A DNA stretch of 64,000 nucleotides from Rugosimonospora sp040255525 (lineage in GTDB: Bacteria > Actinomycetota > Actinomycetes > Mycobacteriales > Micromonosporaceae). Of the stretch, positions 8,069-17,367 are shown piece after piece (the first letter of the stretch is position 1; each line of letters starts with the position of its first letter). The position numbers and the translations under genes were made by a program. The stretch lies in contig JBDZVD010000013.1 in NCBI GenBank assembly GCA_040255525.1, positions 1-64,000 of the forward strand. The letters run 5' to 3'. A model generated the notes under the pieces. The model was not told the DNA's origin, did no database searches, and saw nothing but the letters and a program-made list of their open reading frames with translations.

Positions 8069-8829
8069 CCGCGCCGCCAGCCACCGCAATGCTGGCCACC
8101 GCGACCCTGGCCACCGCGACGCTGGTCGGCCCGGTGCGGAACCGGTGGCCGATCAGCGCACCCCGACCGGCTACCGCGGCCTGGCCGGCCCTGGCGGCAG
8201 GGTGGGGCCAGCCGGCACCGGCCGGCCCACCGCCAATGGTCGTGTACGGCGACTTCACCTGCCCGTACAGCTTCCTGGCCAGCCAGCGCGCCGACGCCCT
8301 GGCTGCGACCGGGTTGGCCGCGGTGCAGTGGCGGGCGGTCGAGCACGACCGCAGCGTGCCACCGGCCGGGCGGCTCGGACAGGCCGAGCCCGGGTGGCGG
8401 CGGGCAGTCAGCGAGGCGGCCGCCCTGGCACGCCCCGGGGAATCGGTACCGGCCCGGCCGCCGGTCGTGGTGAGCAACACCCACGCCGCGGTGTATTTGT
8501 ATGCCTGGGCGGACGTCTCGGACCGTCCGCTGCTGCGCCGGCGACTGTTCCAGGCGGTCTGGCTCGATGGGTTGCCGGTGAGCAGTGTCGAGGACCTGCT
8601 CGCGCTGCTAGGCCGGCGGGCGGTGCACCCGGCGCCGTACAGGTCGGCCGGGCTGCGGCTGAAGCAGTGGCGCGCGCAGTGGCAGCAGGTCCCGGACCGG
8701 CGGCTGCCGGCCGTGGTCCGGCCCGCCGACGGCGTCGTGGTGACCGGAGCCGACGCGCTGGCCTACCTCGCCGGGCTGCTGACCGGGGCTACGACGAACC
8801 CGACCTCACCCCCCGTCTCGACGAGTTGA
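8065..8829 (+). CDS. DsbA-like thioredoxin-fold protein with CPYS motif (copy 1)
   Basis: The 254-residue product contains a thioredoxin-fold domain that opens MVVYGDFTCPYSFLASQRAD. The CPYS active site is typical of the FrnE and 2-hydroxychromene-2-carboxylate-isomerase-like branch of the DsbA superfamily. The GTG at 8065 overlaps the ferredoxin fragment stop (GTGA). The 57 residues before MVVYG are Ala- and Pro-rich and poorly structured, so an internal ATG at 8236 is a real alternative. WRAVEH and a helical insert follow as in the next gene, which is a diverged tandem copy. The family suggests thiol-disulfide exchange or glutathione-dependent isomerisation. There is no clear signal peptide, so it probably acts in the cytoplasm. 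Confidence 0.7.
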   Translation: MTAPPATAMLATATLATATLVGPVRNRWPISAPRPATAAWPALAAGWGQPAPAGPPPMVVYGDFTCPYSFLASQRADALAATGLAAVQWRAVEHDRSVPPAGRLGQAEPGWRRAVSEAAALARPGESVPARPPVVVSNTHAAVYLYAWADVSDRPLLRRRLFQAVWLDGLPVSSVEDLLALLGRRAVHPAPYRSAGLRLKQWRAQWQQVPDRRLPAVVRPADGVVVTGADALAYLAGLLTGATTNPTSPPVSTS

Positions 8830-9062
8830 GGGGATCGTCGTGGACGTGTCGACACCGACCGACCCGGACCGTCCCGACCTGGGACTGGGCACCGGCCAGC
8901 GGCCGGTGCCGCAGACGCCCCGGCGCTGTGCCGGGCCCACCTGGGCCCGCACGACGAGCGGCCCAAGGCCGGCCAGCCGGCCTCACCTCCGGGGCGGACC
9001 CCGCCGGCAACGGGGAAGGCGCCACCTCGGACCCCGTTTCTACGCCCAACATGGAGGCCATC

Positions 9063-9821
9063 ATGCAGTTGACCATCTACGGCGACTTCAACTGCCCGTA
9101 CTCCTACCTGGCCAGCCAACGCATGGACACCCTGCTGAGCCTGGGTCACCAGGTGCGGTGGCGCGCAGTGGAACACGCCCCGGGGCTGTCCATGACCGGA
9201 ACGCCCAGCGCCGCCCAGCGCGAACAGTGGCAACGCGAACTCGACGAGGTGGCCAGCCTGGCCCTACCCGGCGAACGGGCACCCACCCGGATACCCGAGT
9301 TGATCTCCAACACCTGCGCCGCCACCGCCGCCTACGCCGAATCGATCACCGATGGTATCGCCGACCGGCTGCGCCGGGACCTGTTCCACGCCATCTGGGT
9401 CAGCGGTAAGCACCTGAGCAGCGCCTACGCCGTTCGCCCGATCATCACCGCGATCACCTGCCCACCGGTGGACGTGCCGTCCAGGCTCGGGCTGGAACTA
9501 CCCATCCCCGGGTTGAACAGCCCCGACCCCGCCGCGTCGACCCGCCTGTTCGGCGGCACCATCGCCCCCAACGGCGCCCCGCTGACCACCACCGGCTGGC
9601 GGCGCATCGGTGCCTGGCGCCGCGACTGGCTCGCCCTCGGCCCGCCCGTCGTGCCCACGGCGGTCGACATCGACGCCACCGCCCACCACGGCATCGACGC
9701 GCTGGCCTGGCTCGCGTCCCTGTTTCCCGAGCCGGACCAGCAACCGATCACCCGACCGACGATTCCCACCACACCGGCGGTGGGAAGCCGGAGCGTGAAC
9801 GCGGTGATCGGCGCCCGGTGA
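9063..9821 (+). CDS. DsbA-like thioredoxin-fold protein with CPYS motif (copy 2)
   Basis: This 252-residue protein starts MQLTIYGDFNCPYSYLASQR, with a CPYS redox motif at residues 11-14, and continues with WRAVEHAPG. It is clearly a paralogue of the protein encoded at 8065-8829 (YGDFxCPYSxLASQRxDxL and WRAVEH are shared). The second copy has a longer middle section and a C-terminal tail rich in Pro and Thr. The start at 9063 is preferred to the ATG at 9051 because GGAGG lies at 9053-9057, five bases upstream. The 233 bases before it hold no recognisable gene. It probably acts as a cytoplasmic dithiol oxidoreductase or isomerase. Its position next to narGHJI suggests a link to redox balance in anaerobic growth, which is inference. 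Confidence 0.75.
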   Translation: MQLTIYGDFNCPYSYLASQRMDTLLSLGHQVRWRAVEHAPGLSMTGTPSAAQREQWQRELDEVASLALPGERAPTRIPELISNTCAATAAYAESITDGIADRLRRDLFHAIWVSGKHLSSAYAVRPIITAITCPPVDVPSRLGLELPIPGLNSPDPAASTRLFGGTIAPNGAPLTTTGWRRIGAWRRDWLALGPPVVPTAVDIDATAHHGIDALAWLASLFPEPDQQPITRPTIPTTPAVGSRSVNAVIGAR

Positions 9822-9965
9822 ACCGTACCGGTCGTGGGATGCCTGTGGCGCGACATGCCGGACCGGCCGGTGGCCGAATGGACGGACGACCGACGGCCCA
9901 GATGCGCGCTGGAGCACCTCCCCGCCGCGCAGAGGAGGTGACAGTGGTGTTCGGAGGCTGCGCGG

Positions 9966-10715
9966 TCAGTACGGCACACCGATCTTGCGCCATTTCCGGC
10001 CGCTGGTGCCCGGTTCGGCGGGATGGGTGGCCTTGCGGGTGCGGTAGACGATGTAGGGGCGCCACAGGTACCACAGCGGGTAGCTCCAGGCGTGTACGAG
10101 TCGGCTGAACGGCCACAGTGCCCAGATCACCCAAGCGGCGGTGGCGTGCAGTTGGTAGATGAACGGGGCGTGGGCTATCGGCTGGACGTCCGGCGATCCG
10201 GTGAACAGGCCACGGAACCAGGGCGCCACGGTGGTGCGGTAGTCGTAGCCGTGGCCGAACAGGTTGACCGCGATCGTCGGTGCGATGCCGGTGAAGATGA
10301 TGATCAGCAGCAGCACGAGGGTGACGTAGTCGATGCGGGCGGTGGTGGCGCGTACCCTGGGCACGAACAGCCGCCGGGTGGCCAACACGATGACCCCGCC
10401 GATGACCAGGACCGCGGCCAGTGTGCCGGCGGCGGCCGAGAACCAGCGGTACACGTCCTCGGGGATACCGATCGCCTTGGTCCACCGTTCCGGAATCAGC
10501 ACGCCGATGACGTGTCCGGCGATGGCGGCGAACGTGCCGTAGTGAAACAGCGGGCCACCCCACTTGAGCATCCGGCGTTCTTGAAGCTGGGTGGAGTAGC
10601 TGGTCCAGCCGAATTGGTCGTAGCGCCAGCGCCACACGTGGCCGACGACGAACACGCCGAGGGCCAGGTAAGGCAGGGCCACCCACCAGAATATCTGTGC
10701 CGTGGTCGTGGTCAT
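9966..10715 (-). CDS. narI: Respiratory nitrate reductase gamma subunit NarI
   Basis: This 249-residue membrane protein is the cytochrome b subunit that takes electrons from menaquinol and passes them to NarH. Five hydrophobic helices are visible, with the expected haem-ligand histidines in FHYGTFAAIAGHVIG near the N terminus and in HAPFIYQLHATAAW near the C terminus. Length and order match NarI. The ATG at 10715 overlaps the stop of narJ by four bases (ATGA), so it is translated with the rest of the operon. The C-terminal tail is positively charged, as is common on the cytoplasmic side. It is the last gene of narGHJI. Confidence 0.95.
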   Translation of the reverse strand: MTTTTAQIFWWVALPYLALGVFVVGHVWRWRYDQFGWTSYSTQLQERRMLKWGGPLFHYGTFAAIAGHVIGVLIPERWTKAIGIPEDVYRWFSAAAGTLAAVLVIGGVIVLATRRLFVPRVRATTARIDYVTLVLLLIIIFTGIAPTIAVNLFGHGYDYRTTVAPWFRGLFTGSPDVQPIAHAPFIYQLHATAAWVIWALWPFSRLVHAWSYPLWYLWRPYIVYRTRKATHPAEPGTSGRKWRKIGVPY

Positions 10716-11359
10716 CGCGGTGCCGCCATCGTGTCCGGCATGGTGGGCCCGCTGGCGCCGTAGCCGGCCAGATACTCCGGCGGGGCGAACGGTTCGAGTC
10801 CCACGTCTTCGCGGGGCGGCCCGGACTCCCACGCGGTGAGGACCTGCCCGATCTCGTGGCGGCCGAGCTTGGGTAGCTGCGCGCACACGGCGGTCACCAC
10901 CTGCGCGTAGGGGGTATCTGCCGCGGCGAGGGCGCGGCGTAGCAGTTCGAGGTCGGCCCGATGGGCGTGCAGCAGCCGTTCACCGCGCGGGCACAGGTCG
11001 GCGAAGTCGAGCACCATCGGCAGGTAGTCGGGAAGCTCGTCCTCGCACGGGACGAAGCCGGCGTCACGGTACGCCGCCTTGAATATGATCATCGCCATGC
11101 CTCGCTTGCGGGTGTCACCGTAGCGGTAGTAGGTCAGGTACAACGCGCAGCGGCGGCGCAGGTCGAAGGTTTGCACGTAATGCTGGGCCACCTCGGTCGG
11201 CGGTGTCGCGCGCAGCCAGGTCAGGAACTGCCCGAACGCCTCACGGGTGGGCTTCGGTGACGTCGCCGCGGCGAAGGCGTCCAGCGTGTCCAGCCCGTCG
11301 AGCAGCGCGGTCGTCGGATACTGCAGCAGCACCGAGGCCAGCTTGAAGGTGCGGTTCAC
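10712..11359 (-). CDS. narJ: Nitrate reductase assembly chaperone NarJ
   Basis: This 215-residue cytoplasmic chaperone (TorD/NarJ family) is needed to insert the molybdenum cofactor into NarG before membrane docking. Family features include FKLASVLLQYPT at the N terminus, HYVQTFDLRRRCALYLTYYR, with its F-D and R-R-x-x-x-L-Y-L-T pattern, and RGMAMIIFKAAYRDAGF. The GTG at 11359 overlaps the narH stop (GTGA, 11356-11359), and its own stop overlaps narI. The length is normal for NarJ and no key region is missing. Confidence 0.93.
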   Translation of the reverse strand: MNRTFKLASVLLQYPTTALLDGLDTLDAFAAATSPKPTREAFGQFLTWLRATPPTEVAQHYVQTFDLRRRCALYLTYYRYGDTRKRGMAMIIFKAAYRDAGFVPCEDELPDYLPMVLDFADLCPRGERLLHAHRADLELLRRALAAADTPYAQVVTAVCAQLPKLGRHEIGQVLTAWESGPPREDVGLEPFAPPEYLAGYGASGPTMPDTMAAPR

Positions 11360-13005
11360 GGCGCCCCCCGGTCCGGGAACAGGTTGGGTGCGCTGCCCTG
11401 GCCGTTCCAGCCGAGCAGGTTGAAGTGGGTCCGGCCGTCGTCGGCCCGGAAGGTTTGGCTGCTGCCGGGCTGCGTAGTGGCGGGCTGGGTCGGTCGGCGG
11501 CTGTGGATGCCGTGCGGTCCGGGTGGTCCGCTGCCGCCCATGCCGGGCCCGCCGTCGGTGTCCAGGCTGCAGAACAGTTGCTCATGCTGGCCCATCAGCG
11601 CACCGGCGTCCTCGGCGTGCGCCGGGGGGATGACGTACCGGTCGTCATATTTGGCGATCGCCAGCAGCCGGTACAGGTCGTCCAGGTCGTCGAGGGTGGC
11701 GTTGACGGTCGCGGGTAGTTTGTCGTTCGGGACGAGCCCGAGCTGCCCGGCGCGCTGGATGGCCCGGACGACGGCGAGCTTGCGCAGTACCAGCTGCACG
11801 GTTTCGGCCTTGCCGGCGGTGAACAGGTTCGCCAGGTAGTCGATCGGGATGCGCAGCGAGTCGATGGTGGCGAAGACCTGATCGGGGTCAGCGTCGTCGT
11901 AGCCGGCGGCGTGCACGATGTCCGACACCGGCGACAGGGGCGGGATATACCAGACCATTGGCAGGGTGCGGTACTCCGGGTGCAGCGGCAGCGCGACCCG
12001 GTGGCGCACCGCGAGCTGGTAGGTCGGGGAACGGCGGGCGGCCTGCATCCAGTCGTCGGGGATGCCCTGCTCGGCGGCGGCGGCTTGGACCTGCGGGTCC
12101 TCGGGGTCGAGGAACACCGACATCTGCGCCTCGTACAGGTCCTGTTCGTCGGGGGTGGCCGCGGCGTCGAGGACCTTGTCGGCGTCGTAGAGGATCAGCC
12201 CGAGGTAGCGCAGCCGCCCGACGCAGGTTTCCGAGCAGATCGTGGGCTGGCCGGCCTCGATGCGCGGGAAGCAGAACGTGCATTTCTCGGCCTTGCCGGT
12301 GCGGTGGTTGAAGTACACCTTCTTGTACGGGCAGCCGGACACGCACATCCGCCAGCCGCGGCACTTGTCCTGGTCGACCAGGACGATGCCGTCTTCTTCG
12401 CGCTTGTACATGGCCCCCGACGGGCACGACGCGACGCAGGACGGGTTGAGGCAGTGTTCGCAGATGCGCGGCAGGTAGAACATGAACACCTGCTCGAAGT
12501 CCATCTTGACCTTCTCCTGGAGGCCGGCCAGGTTCGGGTCGGCCATCGCCGTCTCGGGCGCGCCGGCGAGGTCGTCTTCGAAGTTGCTGCCCCAGTTGAC
12601 CTTCATGTCCTTGCCGGTCAGCGCGGAGATCGAGTGGGCGCTGGGATTGCGGGTGCCGAGGGGGGCCTGGATCAGGGTCTGGTAGTCGTACGTCCACGGG
12701 TCGCCGTAGTCGTCGATCGTGGGCAGGTCGGGGTTGTAGAAGATGGTGAGCAGCTTGCGCAGCCGCCCGCCGGCCTTGAGCCGCAGCCGGCCCTTGCGGT
12801 CGAGGTCCCAGCCGCCGTGCCACTGCTGCTGGTCCTCGTACCGCTTGGGGTAGCCGATGCCCGGCTTGGTCTCCACGTTGTTGAAGTACACGTACTCGGT
12901 GCCCGGGCGGTTGGTCCACACCTGCTTACAGGTGACCGAGCAGGTGTGGCAGCCGATGCACTTGTCGAGGTTCATCACCATCGACATCTGCGCCATGACC
13001 CTCAC
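11356..13005 (-). CDS. narH: Respiratory nitrate reductase beta subunit NarH (iron-sulfur)
   Basis: This 549-residue electron-transfer subunit carries four iron-sulfur clusters between NarI and NarG. The first cysteine set is CIGCHTCSVTCK near the N terminus. Later sets are CEHCLNPSCVASCPSG, then KCRGWRMCVSGCPYKK, then CTFCFPRI with CSETCVGR. The Trp in CRGWRMC replaces a Cys and is the NarH hallmark of a 3Fe-4S cluster. The start is a GTG at 13005 that overlaps the narG stop (GTGA); an ATG nine bases in (12996, MAQMSMVM) is an alternative. It acts on the cytoplasmic face of the membrane. The C-terminal 60 residues are rich in Gly, Pro and Gln and look disordered. Confidence 0.95.
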   Translation of the reverse strand: MRVMAQMSMVMNLDKCIGCHTCSVTCKQVWTNRPGTEYVYFNNVETKPGIGYPKRYEDQQQWHGGWDLDRKGRLRLKAGGRLRKLLTIFYNPDLPTIDDYGDPWTYDYQTLIQAPLGTRNPSAHSISALTGKDMKVNWGSNFEDDLAGAPETAMADPNLAGLQEKVKMDFEQVFMFYLPRICEHCLNPSCVASCPSGAMYKREEDGIVLVDQDKCRGWRMCVSGCPYKKVYFNHRTGKAEKCTFCFPRIEAGQPTICSETCVGRLRYLGLILYDADKVLDAAATPDEQDLYEAQMSVFLDPEDPQVQAAAAEQGIPDDWMQAARRSPTYQLAVRHRVALPLHPEYRTLPMVWYIPPLSPVSDIVHAAGYDDADPDQVFATIDSLRIPIDYLANLFTAGKAETVQLVLRKLAVVRAIQRAGQLGLVPNDKLPATVNATLDDLDDLYRLLAIAKYDDRYVIPPAHAEDAGALMGQHEQLFCSLDTDGGPGMGGSGPPGPHGIHSRRPTQPATTQPGSSQTFRADDGRTHFNLLGWNGQGSAPNLFPDRGAP

Positions 13006-16000
13006 GAGAACTCGACCTCCTGGGCGCGGCGGCGGATAACGGTGATCTCGTCACGCTGGTTGCCGGTCGGGCCGTAGTAGTTGAACCCGTAGGACAGCTG
13101 TGCGTAGCCGCCGATCATGTGGGTCGGCTTGACGACCAGCCGGGTCAGCGAGTTGTCGCCGCCGCCGTGCCAGCCGGACACCTCCGACTTCGGGGTCATC
13201 AGATGCCGGTCCTTCGCGTGGTACATGAACACTGTCCCTTCGGGCATTCGGTGAGTGACCACGGCCCGGCAGGCGACCACGCCGTTGCGGTTGTATGCCT
13301 CGATCCAGTCGTTGTCACCGACGCCGATCTTGGCGGCGTCCAATGGGCTCATCCAGATCACCGGTCCGCCCCGGAACAGCCGCAGCATGTGCAGGTTGTC
13401 CTGGTACTCCGAGTGGATCGACCACTTCGAGTGCGGGGTCAGGTACCGTACGGTGATCTCGGGCCGCCCGTCCTCGCGCAGACCCTGCTCACCGAAGTGC
13501 CGCACGTAGTCCAGCGGCGGTCGGTAGGTGGGCAGGCACTCCCCGTACTCGGCGATCCAGTCGTGGTCGAGGAAGAAATGCATCCGCCCGGTCAGGGTGT
13601 GCCAGGGCTTCTTCCGCTCGACATTGACCACGAACGGGGAGTACCGGCGCCCACCGGTCTCACTGCCCGACCACTCCGGCGACGTGATCACCGCCCGCGG
13701 CTGCACCTGGGTGTCGGCGAAGCTGATCCGCTCGCCGGAGCGCTCCTCGGCCAGGTCCGCGAGCCGCACGCCGGTGCGTTCCTCCAGATCGCGCCAGCCC
13801 TGCACGGCGACCTCGCCGTTGGTGGTGCCCGACAACGCGAGGATCGCCTCGGCCATGTGCACGTCGCGGCTCAGCCTGGGCCGCCCGTCGGCCACCCCGC
13901 CACGCACCCGCCCGTTGACCCGGCCGAGCAGGTCGACCGCCCCGACCGGCTTCCAGGCCACCCCCTTGACCGCGGTGCCCAACCCGTCCACCAGCGGGCC
14001 GAGAGCGGCCATCTTCTGCGCGACCGCGGCGTAGTCGCGCTCGACCGTGACCAGCCGCGGCATCGTCACTCCCGGGATCGGGTCGCACTCGCCGCGCTTC
14101 CAGTCCCGGACCACCCCGCCGGGTTGGGCAAGCTCGTCGGCCGAGTCGTGCAGCAGCGGCGCGGCGATCACGTCGGTACGGGTACCGAGGTGATCGGCGG
14201 CCAGCCGGGAGAAATCCTCGCCGATGGCCTTGAACACGTCGAAGTCGGTGCGCGTCTGCCAGGGTGGCGCGATCGCCGGGTTGAACGAGTGCACGAACGG
14301 GTGCATGTCGGTGGTCGAGATGTCGTGCTTCTCGTACCACGTGGCCGCCGGCAACACGATGTCGGAGTAGGTACAGGTGCTGGTCATCCGGAAATCCACC
14401 GTGGTGACCAGGTCCAGCTTGCCGCGCGGCGCCTCCTCGCGCCAGGTCACCTCGCTGGGGCGCAGCCGCTCGGGCGACTCGCCGGCACGCACCGCGTCCT
14501 CCACGCCGAGCAGATGCCGCATGAAGTACTCCATGCCCTTGCCCGACGAACCCAGCAGGTTGGCTCGCCACACCGTCATCACCCGCGGGAAGTTGGCCGG
14601 GTCGTCGGGATCCTCGCCCGCGAAGCGCAACCGTCCGGCTTTCAACTCGTCGACGACGTGGTCGTCGACGCTCTTGCCGGCCGCGGCCGCTTCGTCGGCC
14701 AGGTCGAGGGGGTTGCGGTCGAACGCCGGGTGTGACGGGGTCCAGCCCATCCGTGACGCCTGCGCGAGCGTGTCGGCGAAGGCACGGCCGCGGAACAGGC
14801 CCCGACCGAGAGGGCTGGCGAGTTCGTCGGCGCCGAAACTCTCGTACCGCCACTGGTCGGTGTGCAGGTAGAAGAACGACGTGCCGGTCATGTGCCGGGT
14901 CGGGCGCTGCCAGTCCAACCCGAACGCGACCTGCTGGAACCCGGTCAGCGGGCGGACCTTCTCCTGCCCGACGTAGTGCGCCCAGCCGCCGCCGTTGACC
15001 CCCTGGCAGCCGCAGAGCATCGTCAGCGTGAAAAAGGTGCGGTAGATCTGGTCGGAATGGAACCAGTGGTTGGTGCCCGCACCCATCGCGATCATCGACC
15101 GGCCGTGGGACAGCTCGGCGTTACGGGCGAACTCCCGCGCCACCCGGGTCACCGCCTCGGCGGGCACCGAGGTGATCACCTGCTGCCAGGCCGGCGTGTA
15201 GGGCTGCACGTCGTCGTAACCGGACGGCCACTGGCCCGGCAAACCGTCGCGGGACACCGCGTACTGCGCCATCAGCAGGTCGAACACGGTGGTGACCAGC
15301 CGCCCGCCGATCCGGCGGACCGGGACCCCGCGGCGGACCACGCCGCCTCCCTCGGTGTCGCCGACATCGAACCGAGGCAGGTCGACCGCGACCGCGTCCT
15401 CGTGGGTGCCGTACAGGGTGAGGACCGGGTCGACGCCGCCCAGATCCAGGTTCCACTTTCCCTTGCCTGTTTCGGCGAAGTGGGTGGCCAGGGTGCCGTT
15501 GGGGAAGAACGGTTCGCCGGTGGCCGCGTCGAGCAGCACGGTCTGATGCACGGCTGTCGCATCCCCGGCGCCAAGATCCGCGGCGGTCAGGAACCGGTCC
15601 GGGACGTAGGCGTCGCCGTGCTCCCGCAAGGTGACCAGGAACGGCAGGTCCGTGTAGGTCTTCACATAGTCGGTGAAGTACGGCACCTGCCGATCCCGGA
15701 AGAACTCGGCCAGGATCACGTGACCCATCGCCATCGCCAGCGCCCCGTCCGTGCCCGGGTTGCAGGGCAGCCAGTCGTCGGCGAACTTGGTGTGGTCGGA
15801 GTAGTCCGGGCTGACCACCACCACCTTCTGGCCGCGGTAGCGCGCCTCGACCATGAAGTGCGCGTCCGGGGTACGGGTGATCGGCAGGTTAGTGCCCCAG
15901 ATCATCAGATACGACGCGTTCCACCAGTCGCCCGACTCGGGCACGTCGGTCTGGTCGCCGAACACCTGCGGAGAGGCGATCGGCATATCGGCGTACCAGT

Positions 16001-16757
16001 CGTAGAACGACAGGATCGTGCCGCCGATCATCGACAGGAACCGGGTACCGGCCGAGTAGGACACCTGCGACATCGCCGGGATCGGCGAGAACCCGACCAC
16101 CCGATCCGGCCCGTACCGCTTCACGGTGTGCACGTGCGCGGCCGCGATCAGCTCGCTGACCTCCGGCCAGCTCGACCGCACGAAGCCGCCCATCCCGCGG
16201 GCACTCTTGTAGCGGGCGGTGCGCGCCGGGTCAGCGGTGATCTCGGCCCAGGCGAGCACCGGGTCGCCCAGCCGGGACCGGGCCTCGCGCCAGATCTCCA
16301 GCAACGGGCCCCGCACGTACGGGTAACGCACCCGCGAAGGCGAGTAGGTGTACCAGGAGAAGGATGCCCCCCGCGGGCAACCCCGCGGCTCGTACTCCGG
16401 CGAGTCCGGCCCCACCGACGGATAGTCGGTCTGCTGCGTCTCCCAGGTGATGATCCCGTCCTTGACGAAGATCTTCCACGAACACGAACCGGTGCAGTTC
16501 ACCCCGTGGGTGGAGCGGACCTCCTTGTCGTGGCGCCATCGCTCCCGGTAGAACTCCTCGGCGCCACGGCCATCGACACGGTGCAACTCGCGGTGGTCCT
16601 CCGTGGGTGTGCCAGGCAGGAAGAACTGCGCCTTACGCAACAGCGATTCGACCGGCTCACCGCCGGGCAGCAGCGGCGCAAGCACGCGCCGCGGACCCTC
16701 GGGTGCCTCGCCGGCCGGGCCGTGGCCATGCGCATCGGGACCGCCTACCTGTGTCAT
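13002..16757 (-). CDS. narG: Respiratory nitrate reductase alpha subunit NarG (molybdenum)
   Basis: This 1251-residue catalytic subunit reduces nitrate to nitrite at a molybdenum bis-MGD centre. Near residues 80-130 it has HGVNCTGSCSWKIFVKDG and EPRGCPRGASFSWY, the His/Cys ligands of the FS0 iron-sulfur cluster. SFYDWYADMP contains the Asp that ligates molybdenum, followed by QTDVPESGDWWN. The length matches E. coli NarG (about 1247). The start is the ATG at 16757, preceded by GAGGTG; an upstream in-frame ATG at 16832 has no such site. There is no working twin-arginine signal, consistent with a cytoplasmic enzyme. It is the first gene of narGHJI, and all four genes overlap by four bases. No narK transporter lies beside it in this window. 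Confidence 0.96.
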   Translation of the reverse strand: MTQVGGPDAHGHGPAGEAPEGPRRVLAPLLPGGEPVESLLRKAQFFLPGTPTEDHRELHRVDGRGAEEFYRERWRHDKEVRSTHGVNCTGSCSWKIFVKDGIITWETQQTDYPSVGPDSPEYEPRGCPRGASFSWYTYSPSRVRYPYVRGPLLEIWREARSRLGDPVLAWAEITADPARTARYKSARGMGGFVRSSWPEVSELIAAAHVHTVKRYGPDRVVGFSPIPAMSQVSYSAGTRFLSMIGGTILSFYDWYADMPIASPQVFGDQTDVPESGDWWNASYLMIWGTNLPITRTPDAHFMVEARYRGQKVVVVSPDYSDHTKFADDWLPCNPGTDGALAMAMGHVILAEFFRDRQVPYFTDYVKTYTDLPFLVTLREHGDAYVPDRFLTAADLGAGDATAVHQTVLLDAATGEPFFPNGTLATHFAETGKGKWNLDLGGVDPVLTLYGTHEDAVAVDLPRFDVGDTEGGGVVRRGVPVRRIGGRLVTTVFDLLMAQYAVSRDGLPGQWPSGYDDVQPYTPAWQQVITSVPAEAVTRVAREFARNAELSHGRSMIAMGAGTNHWFHSDQIYRTFFTLTMLCGCQGVNGGGWAHYVGQEKVRPLTGFQQVAFGLDWQRPTRHMTGTSFFYLHTDQWRYESFGADELASPLGRGLFRGRAFADTLAQASRMGWTPSHPAFDRNPLDLADEAAAAGKSVDDHVVDELKAGRLRFAGEDPDDPANFPRVMTVWRANLLGSSGKGMEYFMRHLLGVEDAVRAGESPERLRPSEVTWREEAPRGKLDLVTTVDFRMTSTCTYSDIVLPAATWYEKHDISTTDMHPFVHSFNPAIAPPWQTRTDFDVFKAIGEDFSRLAADHLGTRTDVIAAPLLHDSADELAQPGGVVRDWKRGECDPIPGVTMPRLVTVERDYAAVAQKMAALGPLVDGLGTAVKGVAWKPVGAVDLLGRVNGRVRGGVADGRPRLSRDVHMAEAILALSGTTNGEVAVQGWRDLEERTGVRLADLAEERSGERISFADTQVQPRAVITSPEWSGSETGGRRYSPFVVNVERKKPWHTLTGRMHFFLDHDWIAEYGECLPTYRPPLDYVRHFGEQGLREDGRPEITVRYLTPHSKWSIHSEYQDNLHMLRLFRGGPVIWMSPLDAAKIGVGDNDWIEAYNRNGVVACRAVVTHRMPEGTVFMYHAKDRHLMTPKSEVSGWHGGGDNSLTRLVVKPTHMIGGYAQLSYGFNYYGPTGNQRDEITVIRRRAQEVEFS

Positions 16758-17367
16758 GCGAGCACCTCGGATCTGTCCACGTCGCCTCGGGGACCACTGC
16801 TCGTTCTCCGCCCCATCGCTGATCCTAGCCATCTGCTGATCCATTCGGCTGGCTGCCACATGGCATTGAAACTGCGCGACGCCTCCGCAGTGCGGTCGAC
16901 CCGACACTCTCGGCGATCTGGTCGCGCGGCGCCAGGCGCCCGGCGGGACACGACGGACCACCCGGGTGGCGCGCTGACCACCGGCTGGCGTCAACCACGC
17001 CACCGGTCACCGCGCGCCCCGCGTCGTCTGCGGTCCGGCACCTTCGGGCATCCGCACGATCGATCCACTCCACGGTCGCGAACAGGTCCGGCCGCGCGAC
17101 CGCGAATGTCGCCTCGACGCACCGTGCAGCCCGAGCGGGACGCAGCCTTTCACCGGCAGATGTCGACTTCCACACGCTTATATGACAGTTCCAGTAAATC
17201 GACCGCGGTAGTCGCGGCCCCGGGGGGCGTCCGGTCGCCATCGTGAGGCCCATGGCATGGTGGGGCCGCGAGCGACAGCCCGCCGCAACGGCGGACCGGC
17301 GGCGCCGCGGCGGCCACCGCGGCGGGTCGCGGCAGCATCGGCGACAACCCGGAGGAAGGTGCAACGG
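16758..17367. other. Long upstream region between narG and the MscS gene
   Basis: These 610 bases separate two divergent genes and hold no convincing coding sequence. The narG side should carry the promoter that responds to anaerobiosis and nitrate. The most AT-rich patch is at about 17166-17202 (acacgcttatatgacag, then agtaaatcg), closer to the mscS side. I looked for an FNR/CRP-like TTGAT-N4-ATCAA element and did not find a clear one. A GGAGGAAGG ribosome binding site for mscS is at 17351-17359. Confidence 0.45.

Noticed and set aside
8830..9062. A gene between the two DsbA-like copies
   Set aside because: All three plus-strand frames give Pro/Arg-rich sequence without motif; only the ribosome binding site of the second copy is meaningful.
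16825..17364. A 179-residue frame on the minus strand upstream of narG
   Set aside because: Arg/Pro-rich low-information translation with no motif or ribosome binding site; most likely untranslated upstream DNA.
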